Positions 26,908 to 35,327 of a stretch of DNA of 64,000 nucleotides are shown piece by piece. A program made the position numbers and the translations under genes. The DNA comes from Mucilaginibacter rigui (GTDB lineage: Bacteria > Bacteroidota > Bacteroidia > Sphingobacteriales > Sphingobacteriaceae). The stretch covers positions 434,001 to 498,000 of the forward strand of contig NZ_JACWMW010000001.1 in NCBI RefSeq assembly GCF_014773275.1. The letters run 5' to 3'. Position 1 is the first letter of the stretch. Each line of letters starts with the position of its first letter. Under the pieces are notes generated by a model that saw only the letters and a list, made by a program, of their open reading frames with translations, was not told the DNA's origin and searched no databases.

Positions 26908-27660
26908 ATGCCCACTTCTAAATCCCGCTTTTTAACCGCCCAATGGCGCAACCTGGTGATGCTTAACTATGAGGTTGACCCCGAGATATTAAAACCCTAT
27001 TTGCCCGCTGCTACCGAGGTTGATTTGTGGGAGGAGGGTAAAGCCTTGGTAAGCATGGTGGGTTTTATGTTTAAAGATACCCGTGTATTGGGCATAAAAT
27101 GGCCGTTCCATGTCAATTTTGAAGAAGTTAACCTGCGCTTTTACGTACGCCATTTTGATGGAAAAGAATGGAAACGCGGGGCGGTATTTGTGAGCGAGAT
27201 AGTGCCCAAAAGTATGATTGTGCTGATAGCCAATAACCTATATAAAGAACATTATCGTGCCCTACCCATGCGGCATTCTATAACAAAGGATGGCCCTAAC
27301 CACACGCAATTTTTATATGAGTGGAAACTAAAAGGCGTGTGGAATAAACTTGGCGCTACAGTACGTAACAGCCTTACGCCAATACTGGCCGGCAGCCCCG
27401 AGGAGTTTATATTTGAGCATTACTGGGGCTACAACCGCTTAACCGATTATAAAACCATGCAGTACCAGGTTGAGCATATTGCCTGGCAAATTGCCGAAGT
27501 AAAAGATTTTGTTTTTGAAGCGGATATTAAAGAATTATACGGCGAGGCTTTTGTGCCTTATTTAAGTGTGAAGCCGGTGTCGGCTTTTTGGGCCAATGGG
27601 TCGGAGGTTGCGGTTAGGATTGCGGATAAGTTGTTGCTTGACCCAATACTTCCAGTATAG
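26908..27660 (+). CDS. DUF2071 domain protein (YqjF-like)
   Basis: 250 residues beginning MPTSKSRFLTAQWRNLVMLNYEVDP. The opening with WRNLVMLNYEVDPEILKPYLPA, the VSMVGFMFKDTRVLG strand and the EEVNLRFYVRH segment are the pattern of DUF2071/acetoacetate-decarboxylase-like fold proteins. Function is not established. The chosen ATG follows a promoter-like box by 5 nt; starting at 26857 would add 17 residues encoded by repeat sequence. The last 47 nt overlap the end of the convergent pabB gene. Confidence 0.84.
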   Translation: MPTSKSRFLTAQWRNLVMLNYEVDPEILKPYLPAATEVDLWEEGKALVSMVGFMFKDTRVLGIKWPFHVNFEEVNLRFYVRHFDGKEWKRGAVFVSEIVPKSMIVLIANNLYKEHYRALPMRHSITKDGPNHTQFLYEWKLKGVWNKLGATVRNSLTPILAGSPEEFIFEHYWGYNRLTDYKTMQYQVEHIAWQIAEVKDFVFEADIKELYGEAFVPYLSVKPVSAFWANGSEVAVRIADKLLLDPILPV

Positions 27661-28897
27661 CTTTTGCTTTTAACAAACACTCTTCATACTCGCTTTCGGC
27701 GTTTGCGTGGTAGGTAATAGCGCTGCCTACATGAAACGATAAGTATTTTTTGATACTGTTATATAACAGTGTACGGATCACCACATTAAAATCAAAGTCA
27801 TCATCCGGGCTAAAATAACCTATAGCGCCTGAGTATACGCCACGTTTGCTGCGCTCGTATTGTTCCATCAATTGCATGGCGCTAATTTTGGGTGCGCCTG
27901 TCATGCTGCCCATGGGGAAGGTGTTTTTTACGGCATCAACAGTTGATACATCGTCCCGTAATTCGCATACCACGGTAGATACCATTTGGTGTACCTGCTT
28001 AAAGGTTTGGATGCCGTAAAGTTCTTCGGTTTTTACGGTACCGGGTTTGGCGGAGTGGGTAAGGTCGTTACGTACCAGATCCACTATCATCACGTTTTCC
28101 TGTAGCTCTTTCGGGTGGTTGCGTAGCTCTTCTATTAACCACTTGTCTATAGCCTCGTCAGCATCGCGGCGTGCCGTTCCCTTGATAGGTTGTGAGATAA
28201 GTTTGCTGCCCCGTTTTGCCAAAAAACGCTCAGGTGAGGCGCACATGATGTAGTTACCTTTCCATTTAAAAAACGTAGAGAATGGGGTTGGTGACAAAGT
28301 GTTCAGGTTTTGAAAGATGGAGAGCGGATTTATCTCTGTGTCATCCGCATAAAACTCCTGGCAAAAGTTAGTTACATAAATATCGCCGCGCGTAATATGT
28401 TGCTGTATTTTCCCCACCGTTTGCACATATTCGGCTTTGCTGAAACGCGGATGCAGGTTGATAGGGGCTTGTTGTGTGCCCGGAACGAGATTCGAACTCG
28501 TATATGCCTCTAAAATGTCTTTTTCATTTTCGCCAATTATCTCAACATTGTTTCCTTTTATGCTGATCAAAATCTCCGGCACAAAAAAGTACAGGTCGGG
28601 GAAATCGAGATGATCGCTGTTGGCAGATCTGAGGTTTTCCGTTTCGTTTTTCAGGTCGTACCCCATGAAGCCGGTTACCCAACCCGGGTTGTTAGTTCTA
28701 AAAACAGCGAGCTGGTCAAATGCATCACCTGCATTGGCTTTTAATTGTGCTTTGGCGCCAATGGCTATCAGGGTATCAAACTTGCTGTACGGGTCGTTAA
28801 AGTTGTTACTATCGAGGTAGCACAGAGTGCCGAATTTAGCGGCCCATGCAAGAGCTTTCTGTTTAAATATAGCTACGTTTGTTACCTCGGTTATCAC
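27614..28897 (-). CDS. pabB: Aminodeoxychorismate synthase component I
   Basis: Chorismate-using enzyme for p-aminobenzoate and folate synthesis, 427 residues. The C-terminal catalytic domain carries ISQPIKGTARRD; the lysine in PIKGT is the mark of aminodeoxychorismate synthase, where anthranilate synthase has PIAGT. VDLVRNDL, FPMGSMTGAPK and YSGAIGYF complete the active site. The N-terminal region is shorter than in TrpE. A linker near residues 132-141 (YTSSNLVPGT) is encoded by a sequence that looks like a tRNA 3' end. The 3' end overlaps the opposing DUF2071 gene by 47 nt. A class IV aminotransferase that could be PabC lies 11 kb away. Confidence 0.92.
   Translation of the reverse strand: MITEVTNVAIFKQKALAWAAKFGTLCYLDSNNFNDPYSKFDTLIAIGAKAQLKANAGDAFDQLAVFRTNNPGWVTGFMGYDLKNETENLRSANSDHLDFPDLYFFVPEILISIKGNNVEIIGENEKDILEAYTSSNLVPGTQQAPINLHPRFSKAEYVQTVGKIQQHITRGDIYVTNFCQEFYADDTEINPLSIFQNLNTLSPTPFSTFFKWKGNYIMCASPERFLAKRGSKLISQPIKGTARRDADEAIDKWLIEELRNHPKELQENVMIVDLVRNDLTHSAKPGTVKTEELYGIQTFKQVHQMVSTVVCELRDDVSTVDAVKNTFPMGSMTGAPKISAMQLMEQYERSKRGVYSGAIGYFSPDDDFDFNVVIRTLLYNSIKKYLSFHVGSAITYHANAESEYEECLLKAKAILEVLGQATTYPQS
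28475..28501 (-). other. tRNA-like T-arm plus acceptor strand inside pabB
   Basis: Read on the minus strand: ACGAG stem, TTCGAAT seven-base loop, CTCGT stem, TCCGGGC seven bases, A discriminator, then CA. This is exactly the order and size of the 3' part of a tRNA. The matching 5' acceptor GCCCGGA is not present about 70-85 nt upstream, so no complete tRNA gene exists here. It is in frame within pabB. Confidence 0.6.
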
Positions 28898-28921
28898 GCT
28901 GTAAAAATAGCTAAGAAAATA

Positions 28922-28951
28922 GAAAAGGCCCCGATTTATCGGGGCCTTTTG
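28922..28951 (-). terminator. Intrinsic terminator of purA
   Basis: A 13-bp perfect stem (28923-28935 with 28938-28950) with a GGCCCCGAT arm and A/T flanks that give a T run on the minus strand. It lies 21 nt past the purA stop and before pabB. Confidence 0.93.
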
Positions 28952-28971
28952 AAATATATTCTAAACTAATA

Positions 28972-30249
28972 TTAGTGTAATACCAAAGTCTGTTTCCTGT
29001 CGGGGCCTACAGATAACCATTTTACAGGTACCTGCAGTTCGGTTTCCAGGTATTCGATATATGATTGCAGCTTCGCAGGGATCTCGTTAAGTTCTGTAAT
29101 ACCGGTAAGGTCTTCGTTCCAGCCGTCAATCTCTTTTAATACCGGTTCTGCATCAACCGAGCAAATATCATATGGCATATAATCTATCTGTTCGCCTAAG
29201 TAATTGTAGTGGGTGCATGCGTAGATCTTATCAAAACCACTTAATACATCAGCCTTGGTCATTACCAGTTGGGTAACACCATTAAGCATAATAGCGTATT
29301 TAAGTGCGGGCAGGTCAATCCAGCCGGTACGACGTGGCCTGCCTGTGGTAGCGCCAAACTCGTGGCCTATACGGCGTAGTTCTTCGCCTGTTTCGTCGTT
29401 CAGTTCGGTAGGGAAGGGTCCGCCGCCAACACGGGTACAATAAGCTTTAAAAATGCCTATTACATCGCCTATCTGGCTTGGGGCAATACCTAAACCTGTA
29501 CAAGCGCCGGCCGCGGTAGTGTTTGATGATGTTACAAACGGGTACGAGCCAAAATCAATATCAAGCATAGTGCCCTGTGCGCCTTCTGCCAATACTTTCT
29601 TGCCGTCTTTAATATATTGGTTTACCAAATGTTCAGAATCAACCAGCGGGAATTGTTTGATAAAGTTAACAGCCTCAAAGAAAGCCGCTTCGCGCTCGCT
29701 GAAATCGGCAACTTCGCCATACATGGCTTGTAACATAGAGGTATGTTTATCAACCAGTTTCTGGTAACGCTCTTTAAAATCGGGCAGGGTGATATCACCT
29801 ATGCGTAAACCGTTACGGCCGGTTTTATCCATGTAAGTTGGGCCGATCCCTTTTAAGGTTGAACCAATTTTACCATCGCCCATTTTCTTTTCAGAAGCGG
29901 CATCAAGCAACTGGTGGGTTGGTAATATCAGGTGCGCCTTTTTTGCTATCTGCAGGTTCTTTTTAGCTAAAAGGTCGTGGCCTGCATCTTTCAGTTTATC
30001 AAGCTCTTTTTTCAGGGTGATAGGGTCTATCACAACACCGTTTCCTATCAGGTTCATGGTGTTATCAAAGAAAATTCCCGAAGGGATGGTGTTTAAAACA
30101 AACTTTTTGCCTTCAAACTCTAAAGTGTGGCCTGCATTTGGACCGCCCTGGAAACGGGCTATCAGGTCATAACCTGCACTTAGTACATCAACAATTTTAC
30201 CTTTACCTTCGTCGCCCCACTGGAGGCCTAATAATACGTCAACAGCCAT
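28972..30249 (-). CDS. purA: Adenylosuccinate synthetase
   Basis: Joins IMP and aspartate using GTP, the first committed step to AMP. The 425-residue protein starts MAVDVLLGLQWGDEGKGKIVD, with the GDEGKGK P-loop at residues 12-18 and its catalytic Asp. GPNAGHTL, GAQGTMLDIDFGSYPFVTSS and TTTGRPRRTGWID-type motifs (here GATTGRPRRTGWID) follow in order. It sits 46 nt after a Fur-family gene on the same strand and ends in a strong terminator. Confidence 0.98.
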   Translation of the reverse strand: MAVDVLLGLQWGDEGKGKIVDVLSAGYDLIARFQGGPNAGHTLEFEGKKFVLNTIPSGIFFDNTMNLIGNGVVIDPITLKKELDKLKDAGHDLLAKKNLQIAKKAHLILPTHQLLDAASEKKMGDGKIGSTLKGIGPTYMDKTGRNGLRIGDITLPDFKERYQKLVDKHTSMLQAMYGEVADFSEREAAFFEAVNFIKQFPLVDSEHLVNQYIKDGKKVLAEGAQGTMLDIDFGSYPFVTSSNTTAAGACTGLGIAPSQIGDVIGIFKAYCTRVGGGPFPTELNDETGEELRRIGHEFGATTGRPRRTGWIDLPALKYAIMLNGVTQLVMTKADVLSGFDKIYACTHYNYLGEQIDYMPYDICSVDAEPVLKEIDGWNEDLTGITELNEIPAKLQSYIEYLETELQVPVKWLSVGPDRKQTLVLH

Positions 30250-30295
30250 TAAATGATATCTTTTCTTGAAATGAATTTAAATGAATTAAGGGTAA

Positions 30296-30766
30296 CTATG
30301 ATACCTTTCTGTCGCAGAATCCATCGCGAAGCTTGGTGCAGTTACCGTACAGGTTTAAAGAGTGGTGCTTAATATCGAATTTTAAAATATCGCCCATCAT
30401 ACTCTGGATCTGCTGGATACGCGGATCACAAAACTCAACCACTTTACCGCAATCAATGCAGATAATATGGTCGTGCTGCTTATATCCGTATGATTTTTCG
30501 AATTGGGCCATGTTCTTACCAAACTGGTGTTTGGTTACCAGATCGCATGATACCAGAAGTTCGAGGGTGTTATAAACAGTAGCGCGGCTAACGCGGTACT
30601 TCTTGTTCTTCATGTGGATGTATAACGATTCTACATCAAAATGATCGCTTCTTGAATAGATCTCTTCAAGTATGGCAAAACGCTCAGGGGTTTTCCTGAG
30701 GCTTTTATTTTCAAGGTAGGCCTCAAAAATCTTTTTCACCAACGCAATGGTTTCCTGTACAGGCAT
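30296..30766 (-). CDS. fur: Fur family metal-responsive repressor
   Basis: 156-residue dimeric regulator with an N-terminal winged helix ([30 protein letters not shown], then [11 protein letters not shown] as recognition region) and a C-terminal metal-binding dimer domain. Histidine and cysteine ligands show in [17 protein letters not shown] and [10 protein letters not shown]. The CxxC pair around residue 98 fits a structural zinc site. Which metal or peroxide it senses cannot be told. It precedes purA by 46 nt and is itself preceded by a consensus -7 box. Confidence 0.93.
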   Translation of the reverse strand: MPVQETIALVKKIFEAYLENKSLRKTPERFAILEEIYSRSDHFDVESLYIHMKNKKYRVSRATVYNTLELLVSCDLVTKHQFGKNMAQFEKSYGYKQHDHIICIDCGKVVEFCDPRIQQIQSMMGDILKFDIKHHSLNLYGNCTKLRDGFCDRKVS

Positions 30767-30784
30767 AATGTTAAATTAACAATG

Positions 30785-30792
30785 CAAAGGTA
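30785..30792 (-). promoter_or_regulatory. -7 box of the fur-purA unit
   Basis: TACCTTTG on the minus strand, an exact TAnnTTTG match, ending 18 nt before the fur ATG and followed by GC. Confidence 0.6.
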
Positions 30793-30808
30793 TTAAATAT
30801 TTTGGAGA

Positions 30809-30897
30809 ATAGAGTCAGGAATCAAGAAGTCAAGAGCCAAGAAATGAGTGCGATCTTGTGATAATGCTGTTCTGTCTTGGCTCTTGACTCTAAAAGT
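30809..30897. repeat. Inverted repeat between relA/spoT and fur
   Basis: AGTCAAGAGCCAAGA (30828-30842) and its exact reverse complement (30875-30889) are separated by 32 nt. The same words (GAGTCAGGA, AATCAAGAGCCAAGA) occur at 11682-11712, so this is part of a dispersed repeat. It starts about 20 nt past the relA/spoT stop and may also help end that transcript. Confidence 0.65.
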
Positions 30898-30909
30898 CTT
30901 GTATCTCTA

Positions 30910-33132
30910 TCATGATGCTTTATCCACAACCGAATCAAACCGGATAACGGAGGTAATCCCCTTAACCTGGTTTAGTTTTTTGATCAGGTTATCCAGATGC
31001 TCGGTATCGTTCACATAAACCATTATCGAGCCTTCAAAAATGCCATTATCGCTATCAACTGTAATAGAGCGGATGTTCACCTTAAAATCGTTTGATATAA
31101 CTGTAGTTAGTTTGTTTATCAAGCCAACATCATCAATACCGGTAATACGCAGGCCGGTTAAAAAGGCCAGTTCAAGCTGTTTGGTCCATTTTGCTTTAAC
31201 AATACGGTAACCGTAGTTAGCCATTAGTTTAGCAGCGTTAGGGCAATTTGTACGGTGAATTTTGATGCCATCACTTACTGTAACAAAGCCAAAAACATCA
31301 TCACCCGGGATAGGGTTACAACAATTGGCCAGTTTATAATCAATCTTTTGCAGGTCCTCGCCAAAAAGGAGTACATCGCTGTCCTTGGTTTTTATATTAC
31401 GAACGATGTTCTGTAGCTGCTCGGCTTCTATTTTATCCTGCGGTTTATTTTCAATTACTTTTTCTGATGCCTGGTACTCTTTCAGGTCCTTTATATCAAT
31501 AAGGCCTTTGGCCACATTGTAAAAAAGGTCCTGCGTAGAGGTAAGTTTAAAATAATAGCTCAGTTTATGCAGGTTTTCGGAGTTATAAGTAAGCTTTATC
31601 GATTTCATCTTACGCTCCAGTATCTCTTTACCGTCATCGGCAATTTTGCGGCGCTCTTCTTTCAGTGCCGATTTTATTTTGGCCTTTGCCTTGGCGGTAA
31701 CCACAAAGTTTAACCAGTCCTCTTTAGGGGTTTGCTTACCCGAGGTAATGATCTCTACCTGGTCGCCGTTTTGCAATTTATAGCTTAACGGTACAAGTTT
31801 ATGGTTCACTTTGGCGCCAATACAGCTTGCGCCTACATCTGTGTGTATCTCGAATGCAAAATCTAAAGCGGTTGCGTTTAATGGTAATTGTATCAGCGCA
31901 CCTTTAGGGGTAAAGATGAAGATCTCGTCGCTGAACAGGTTCATCTTAAAATCATCCAGGAAGTCGAGCGCGTTCGAGTCAGGGTTTTTCAGCATATCCC
32001 TAACCTTTTGCACCCATTGGTCCAGGCCGCTATCGGTTGATGATTCTTTATATTTCCAATGCGCCGCGAAGCCTTTTTCGGCAATCTCGTTCATGCGTTT
32101 GGTACGGATTTGCACCTCAACCCATTGCCCTCGCGGGCCCATAACGGTGGTGTGCAATGATTCGTAACCATTTGCCTTGGGCGACGAGATCCAGTCGCGC
32201 AGTCTGTCGGGGTTTGGCCTATAAAGGTCTGTTACGATAGAATACGCTTTCCAGCAGTCAGCTTTTTCATTTTCGGGCGTGCTATCCAAAATTATCCTGA
32301 TGGCGAAAAGATCATACACTTCCTCAAAAGGGATGGCCTTTTTCTTCATCTTGTTCCAGATGGAGTGGATGGATTTTGGGCGGCCGAATAATTCGCCGTG
32401 CAGGTCCTGCCCTTCAAGCACTTTTTGCACCGGCTCAATAAAATCACGAATAAATTTTTCTCGTTCAGTTTTTTTCTCGTTCAGTTTATTTTTAATGAAC
32501 TGATAGGTTTCACGCTCCATGTATTTCATGGAAAGGTCTTCCAGTTCTGATTTTATAGCGTACAAACCCAAACGGTGGGCAAGCGGCGCATACAGGTATA
32601 CGGTTTCTGACGATAGTTTAAGCTGCTTATCGCGCGGCATAAACTCCATGGTGCGCATATTGTGCAGCCTGTCGGCCAGTTTTATCAATATCACCCTCAC
32701 ATCATCGGCAAGGGTAAGCAGCATTTTGCGAAAGTTTTCGGCCTGTAACGAGCTATTGGTATCAAACACGCCCGAAATTTTGGTTAAGCCATCAATTATT
32801 TTGGCTACTTTTTTACCAAACTCCAGTTCAATATCTTCAAGGGTAACATCGGTATCTTCTACAACATCATGCAGCAGTGCGCACACTATTGATGTGGTAC
32901 CCAAACCTATCTCTTCGGCTGCTATTTGTGCAACTGCAATAGGGTGGTATATATAAGGCTCGCCGCTTTTACGGCGCATGTCTTTATGGCTCTCCAAAGC
33001 CATTTCAAAGGCCTTGCGTATCATGCGTTTATCGCCTTTTTGGAGGGTTGATTTACTTGCGCGCAGCAATGCCCGGTATCTTTTCAGTATCTCTTTCTTC
33101 TCGGCTTCCAGGTCAATCACTAAATCTTTCAT
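30910..33132 (-). CDS. Bifunctional (p)ppGpp synthetase/hydrolase
   Basis: RelA/SpoT homologue that makes and breaks the stringent-response alarmone. The 740 residues contain an HD hydrolase domain with intact motifs (YIYHPIAVA, LLHDVVEDTD, LADRLHNMRT, residues about 50-200), a synthetase domain (YDLFAIRIIL, PKANGYESLHTTVMG, VEVQIRTKRMNEIAEKGFAAHWKYK, about 240-380), a TGS domain (IFTPKGALIQLP near 405), and a C-terminal ACT domain. With HD motifs complete and an RLRD basic motif in the synthetase, both activities are expected. It is transcribed alone, divergent from DUF4294. Confidence 0.96.
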   Translation of the reverse strand: MKDLVIDLEAEKKEILKRYRALLRASKSTLQKGDKRMIRKAFEMALESHKDMRRKSGEPYIYHPIAVAQIAAEEIGLGTTSIVCALLHDVVEDTDVTLEDIELEFGKKVAKIIDGLTKISGVFDTNSSLQAENFRKMLLTLADDVRVILIKLADRLHNMRTMEFMPRDKQLKLSSETVYLYAPLAHRLGLYAIKSELEDLSMKYMERETYQFIKNKLNEKKTEREKFIRDFIEPVQKVLEGQDLHGELFGRPKSIHSIWNKMKKKAIPFEEVYDLFAIRIILDSTPENEKADCWKAYSIVTDLYRPNPDRLRDWISSPKANGYESLHTTVMGPRGQWVEVQIRTKRMNEIAEKGFAAHWKYKESSTDSGLDQWVQKVRDMLKNPDSNALDFLDDFKMNLFSDEIFIFTPKGALIQLPLNATALDFAFEIHTDVGASCIGAKVNHKLVPLSYKLQNGDQVEIITSGKQTPKEDWLNFVVTAKAKAKIKSALKEERRKIADDGKEILERKMKSIKLTYNSENLHKLSYYFKLTSTQDLFYNVAKGLIDIKDLKEYQASEKVIENKPQDKIEAEQLQNIVRNIKTKDSDVLLFGEDLQKIDYKLANCCNPIPGDDVFGFVTVSDGIKIHRTNCPNAAKLMANYGYRIVKAKWTKQLELAFLTGLRITGIDDVGLINKLTTVISNDFKVNIRSITVDSDNGIFEGSIMVYVNDTEHLDNLIKKLNQVKGITSVIRFDSVVDKAS

Positions 33133-33218
33133 GTATAAACGTTATATTACACTATAAATAAACCAGCAAACAATATTTATTATTGCAGTTAATTATAAAA
33201 TAACAAAATAAAATGCGT

Positions 33219-33226
33219 TAATTTTG
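33219..33226 (+). promoter_or_regulatory. -7 box of the DUF4294-gpx-bshB1 unit
   Basis: TAATTTTG, an exact TAnnTTTG match, ending 14 nt before the ATG at 33241. Confidence 0.55.
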
Positions 33227-33240
33227 TATCAAGTAAAAAT

Positions 33241-33858
33241 ATGAAATTTATTGTTTCGCTTTTATTGTTTTGTTGCGCAGCGCTTGGGTTAAAAGCCCAG
33301 GATGATAAACCTGCGCCACCTATGGTACTTGGCAAAAATGATACCACCAAAGTATATTTAACCAAACTTGACGGTGAACTTGTACCCTGGATTGTAACCC
33401 CGGAGGTACGGATAGTTGATACGCGCATATTTGCAAGCGAGCAAGACAGGCTTAATTATCGCCGTTTACGTTATAATGTAATGAAAGTGTTGCCTTACGC
33501 CCGTTTTGCAGGCGAACGTTACAGAAAGCTACAGCGCGACCTGGCCCTTACCGGTGATAAGAAAAAACAGAAGGAGCTGATGAAGGCCTGCGAAGCCGAC
33601 GTAAAAAACTTATTTAATAAAGACATTAAGAATCTGACAATAAGTCAGGGTGAAGTATTAATTAAATTGGTTAGCCGCGAAACCGGTGCAACCAGCTTTG
33701 CTTTGGCCAAAGAATTAAAGGGAGGCTTTAACGCCTTTCTTTTCCAATCGGTAGCCCGCTTATTTGGGCATAACCTCAAAGAAACGTACGACGCATCTGA
33801 GCAACGCGACATTGAAACCATTTTGCTTGAAGCCGGGTATGTTTCAAGCTCTAACTAA
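33241..33858 (+). CDS. DUF4294 domain protein
   Basis: 205 residues with a signal peptide (1-20, ending LKAQD). The segment RLNYRRLRYNVMKVLPYARFAGERYRKL and the later KLVSRETGATSFALAKELKGGFNAFLFQ are the pattern of DUF4294, a Bacteroidetes exported family of unknown function with an arginine-rich helical domain. The stop codon is directly followed by the ATG of the glutathione peroxidase gene (no intergenic base), and bshB1 follows 14 nt after that, so the three form one operon. Confidence 0.85.
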   Translation: MKFIVSLLLFCCAALGLKAQDDKPAPPMVLGKNDTTKVYLTKLDGELVPWIVTPEVRIVDTRIFASEQDRLNYRRLRYNVMKVLPYARFAGERYRKLQRDLALTGDKKKQKELMKACEADVKNLFNKDIKNLTISQGEVLIKLVSRETGATSFALAKELKGGFNAFLFQSVARLFGHNLKETYDASEQRDIETILLEAGYVSSSN

Positions 33859-34362
33859 ATGGACAACAACAGCATTTATCAGTTTACGGTTGAAAAACTG
33901 AACGGCGACCATATAGGCCTTGCCGATTACAGCAACAAAGTACTGCTCATTGTAAATACAGCTTCGCAATGTGGTTTTACACCGCAATTGCAAGATCTGA
34001 GCGATCTTAAAAAAGAGTTTGCCGGTCAGGATTTTGAGATACTTGCTTTCCCATCAAATGATTTTGGCGGGCAGGAACCACTTGATGGCGACGCTATAGG
34101 TGCTTTTTGCAGCAATTACGGCAATAATTTCACCATCTTCGAGAAAATAAGGGTTAGGGGGCCTTACGCCGATCCGCTTTATAAATTTTTGGCAGATAAA
34201 AAGGAGAATGGCAATATCAACTCGAAACCCCGCTGGAATTTCCATAAATACCTTATAGACAGGAATGGTAACGTAGTTGACTTTTTTTACCCGTTTACCA
34301 AACCCACATCATCAAAAATAAAAAAGAGGATACAGCGCCTGCTGGCTGCTGAGCCTAAATAA
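33859..34362 (+). CDS. Glutathione peroxidase family thiol peroxidase
   Basis: 167-residue peroxide-reducing enzyme. The active tetrad is visible: Cys38 in NTASQCGFT, Gln72 in FGGQEP, and Trp126-Asn127 in RWNFHKYL. It uses cysteine, not selenocysteine. Bacterial members often take electrons from thioredoxin or a low-molecular-weight thiol. Its operon partner bshB1 makes bacillithiol, so bacillithiol as reductant is a reasonable inference but not shown. It abuts DUF4294 with no gap. Confidence 0.94.
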   Translation: MDNNSIYQFTVEKLNGDHIGLADYSNKVLLIVNTASQCGFTPQLQDLSDLKKEFAGQDFEILAFPSNDFGGQEPLDGDAIGAFCSNYGNNFTIFEKIRVRGPYADPLYKFLADKKENGNINSKPRWNFHKYLIDRNGNVVDFFYPFTKPTSSKIKKRIQRLLAAEPK

Positions 34363-34376
34363 CTATTGTTACGTTT

Positions 34377-35102
34377 ATGCTTAAATTAGATATTTTAGTT
34401 TTACCTGTACACCCAGACGACGCTGAACTTGGTTGCGCAGGCACTATATTAAAACACATAAAACTTGGCCACAAGGTTGGTGTTGTTGACCTAACCCGCG
34501 GCGAATTAGGTACCCGTGGCACTGCCGAGATCCGTGATAAGGAAGCCGCCAAAGCCGCAGAGATTTTGGGGTTAACCGTTCGCGACAATCTGGCTATACC
34601 CGATGGCTTTTTTACAAACACGCAAGAGTATCAACTTAAGGTAATTGCCGCCATACGTAAGTACCAACCCGAAATTGTAATAACCAATGCCTACCACGAC
34701 CGCCACCCCGATCATGGCCGCGCCAATGAACTGGTAGAGGCATCTTCGTTTTTATCTGGCTTGCGCCGGATAGAAACTTTTGAGGATGGCAAATTACAGG
34801 AGCCATGGCGACCAGGACAGGTATTGCATTTTATACAAGACAGATATATAAAACCGGATATTATTGTTGATGTTACCGAGTTTTGGGATAAAAAGATAGA
34901 AAGCATTTATGCTTACGGCTCACAATTCCATAACCCAGATTATAACGAGGATGAGCCGCAAACCTATATCTCATCGCCCGATTTTATTGAACAGATAAAT
35001 GGCCGCGGCCGCGAGTACGGCAAAAGCATCAACGCCAAATACGGCGAAGGTTTTACCTCAAGGAAAATATTAGGGGTAGATAATTTGCTTGATTTGAGGT
35101 AG
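34377..35102 (+). CDS. bshB1: Bacillithiol biosynthesis deacetylase BshB1
   Basis: Zinc-dependent deacetylase that converts GlcNAc-malate to GlcN-malate, second step of bacillithiol synthesis. The 241-residue protein has the LmbE-family zinc motif HPDDAELGCAG near residue 12, DLTRGELGTRGTAEIRDKEA near 40 (strongly BshB1-like), and HPDHGRAN near 110. It is third in an operon with DUF4294 and a thiol peroxidase. bshA and bshC are not in the window. Confidence 0.94.
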   Translation: MLKLDILVLPVHPDDAELGCAGTILKHIKLGHKVGVVDLTRGELGTRGTAEIRDKEAAKAAEILGLTVRDNLAIPDGFFTNTQEYQLKVIAAIRKYQPEIVITNAYHDRHPDHGRANELVEASSFLSGLRRIETFEDGKLQEPWRPGQVLHFIQDRYIKPDIIVDVTEFWDKKIESIYAYGSQFHNPDYNEDEPQTYISSPDFIEQINGRGREYGKSINAKYGEGFTSRKILGVDNLLDLR

Positions 35103-35154
35103 ATAGATCAGAGGTTGGAGATAATAGATTGGGTAAATAGGTTTATTATCAGTG

Positions 35155-35268
35155 CCGTCCCATTTATGGGACGGATAATCAAATAGACAATTCGGCTTTA
35201 GCCGAAATTTACCGATTTGGCTGAAGCCAATAATCCCTGTTTGCTAATCCGTTGACTGAAGTCAACGG
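35155..35268. repeat. Cluster of four perfect hairpins
   Basis: In a row: CCGTCCC-ATTTAT-GGGACGG (35155-35174), TTCGGC-TTTA-GCCGAA (35191-35206), TTGGC-TGAA-GCCAA (35217-35230), CCGTTGAC-TGAA-GTCAACGG (35249-35268). Three have tetraloops TTTA or TGAA. The stems are unrelated in sequence but the second and third arms are similar (TTCGGC/TTGGC). It lies between bshB1 and a bidirectional terminator, in a non-coding gap. Confidence 0.85.
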
Positions 35269-35289
35269 CAATAAAAAATACCCAAAAAC

Positions 35290-35325
35290 AAAAGGCCGCT
35301 CAATTTGAACGGCCTTTTGTTTTTT
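35290..35325. terminator. Bidirectional terminator, bshB1 / 145-residue gene
   Basis: AAAAGGCCG (35290-35298) pairs with CGGCCTTTT (35310-35318), 11-nt loop, with a T run to the right. It lies between convergent genes and directly at the stop of the minus-strand one. Confidence 0.9.
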
Positions 35326-35327
35326 AA

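Noticed and set aside
28410..28501. Complete tRNA gene
   Set aside because: Only the 3' part is tRNA-like; no acceptor 5' strand, D-arm or anticodon arm is found upstream on the minus strand.
33859..34362. Selenocysteine glutathione peroxidase
   Set aside because: The active-site codon is TGT for cysteine; no in-frame TGA.
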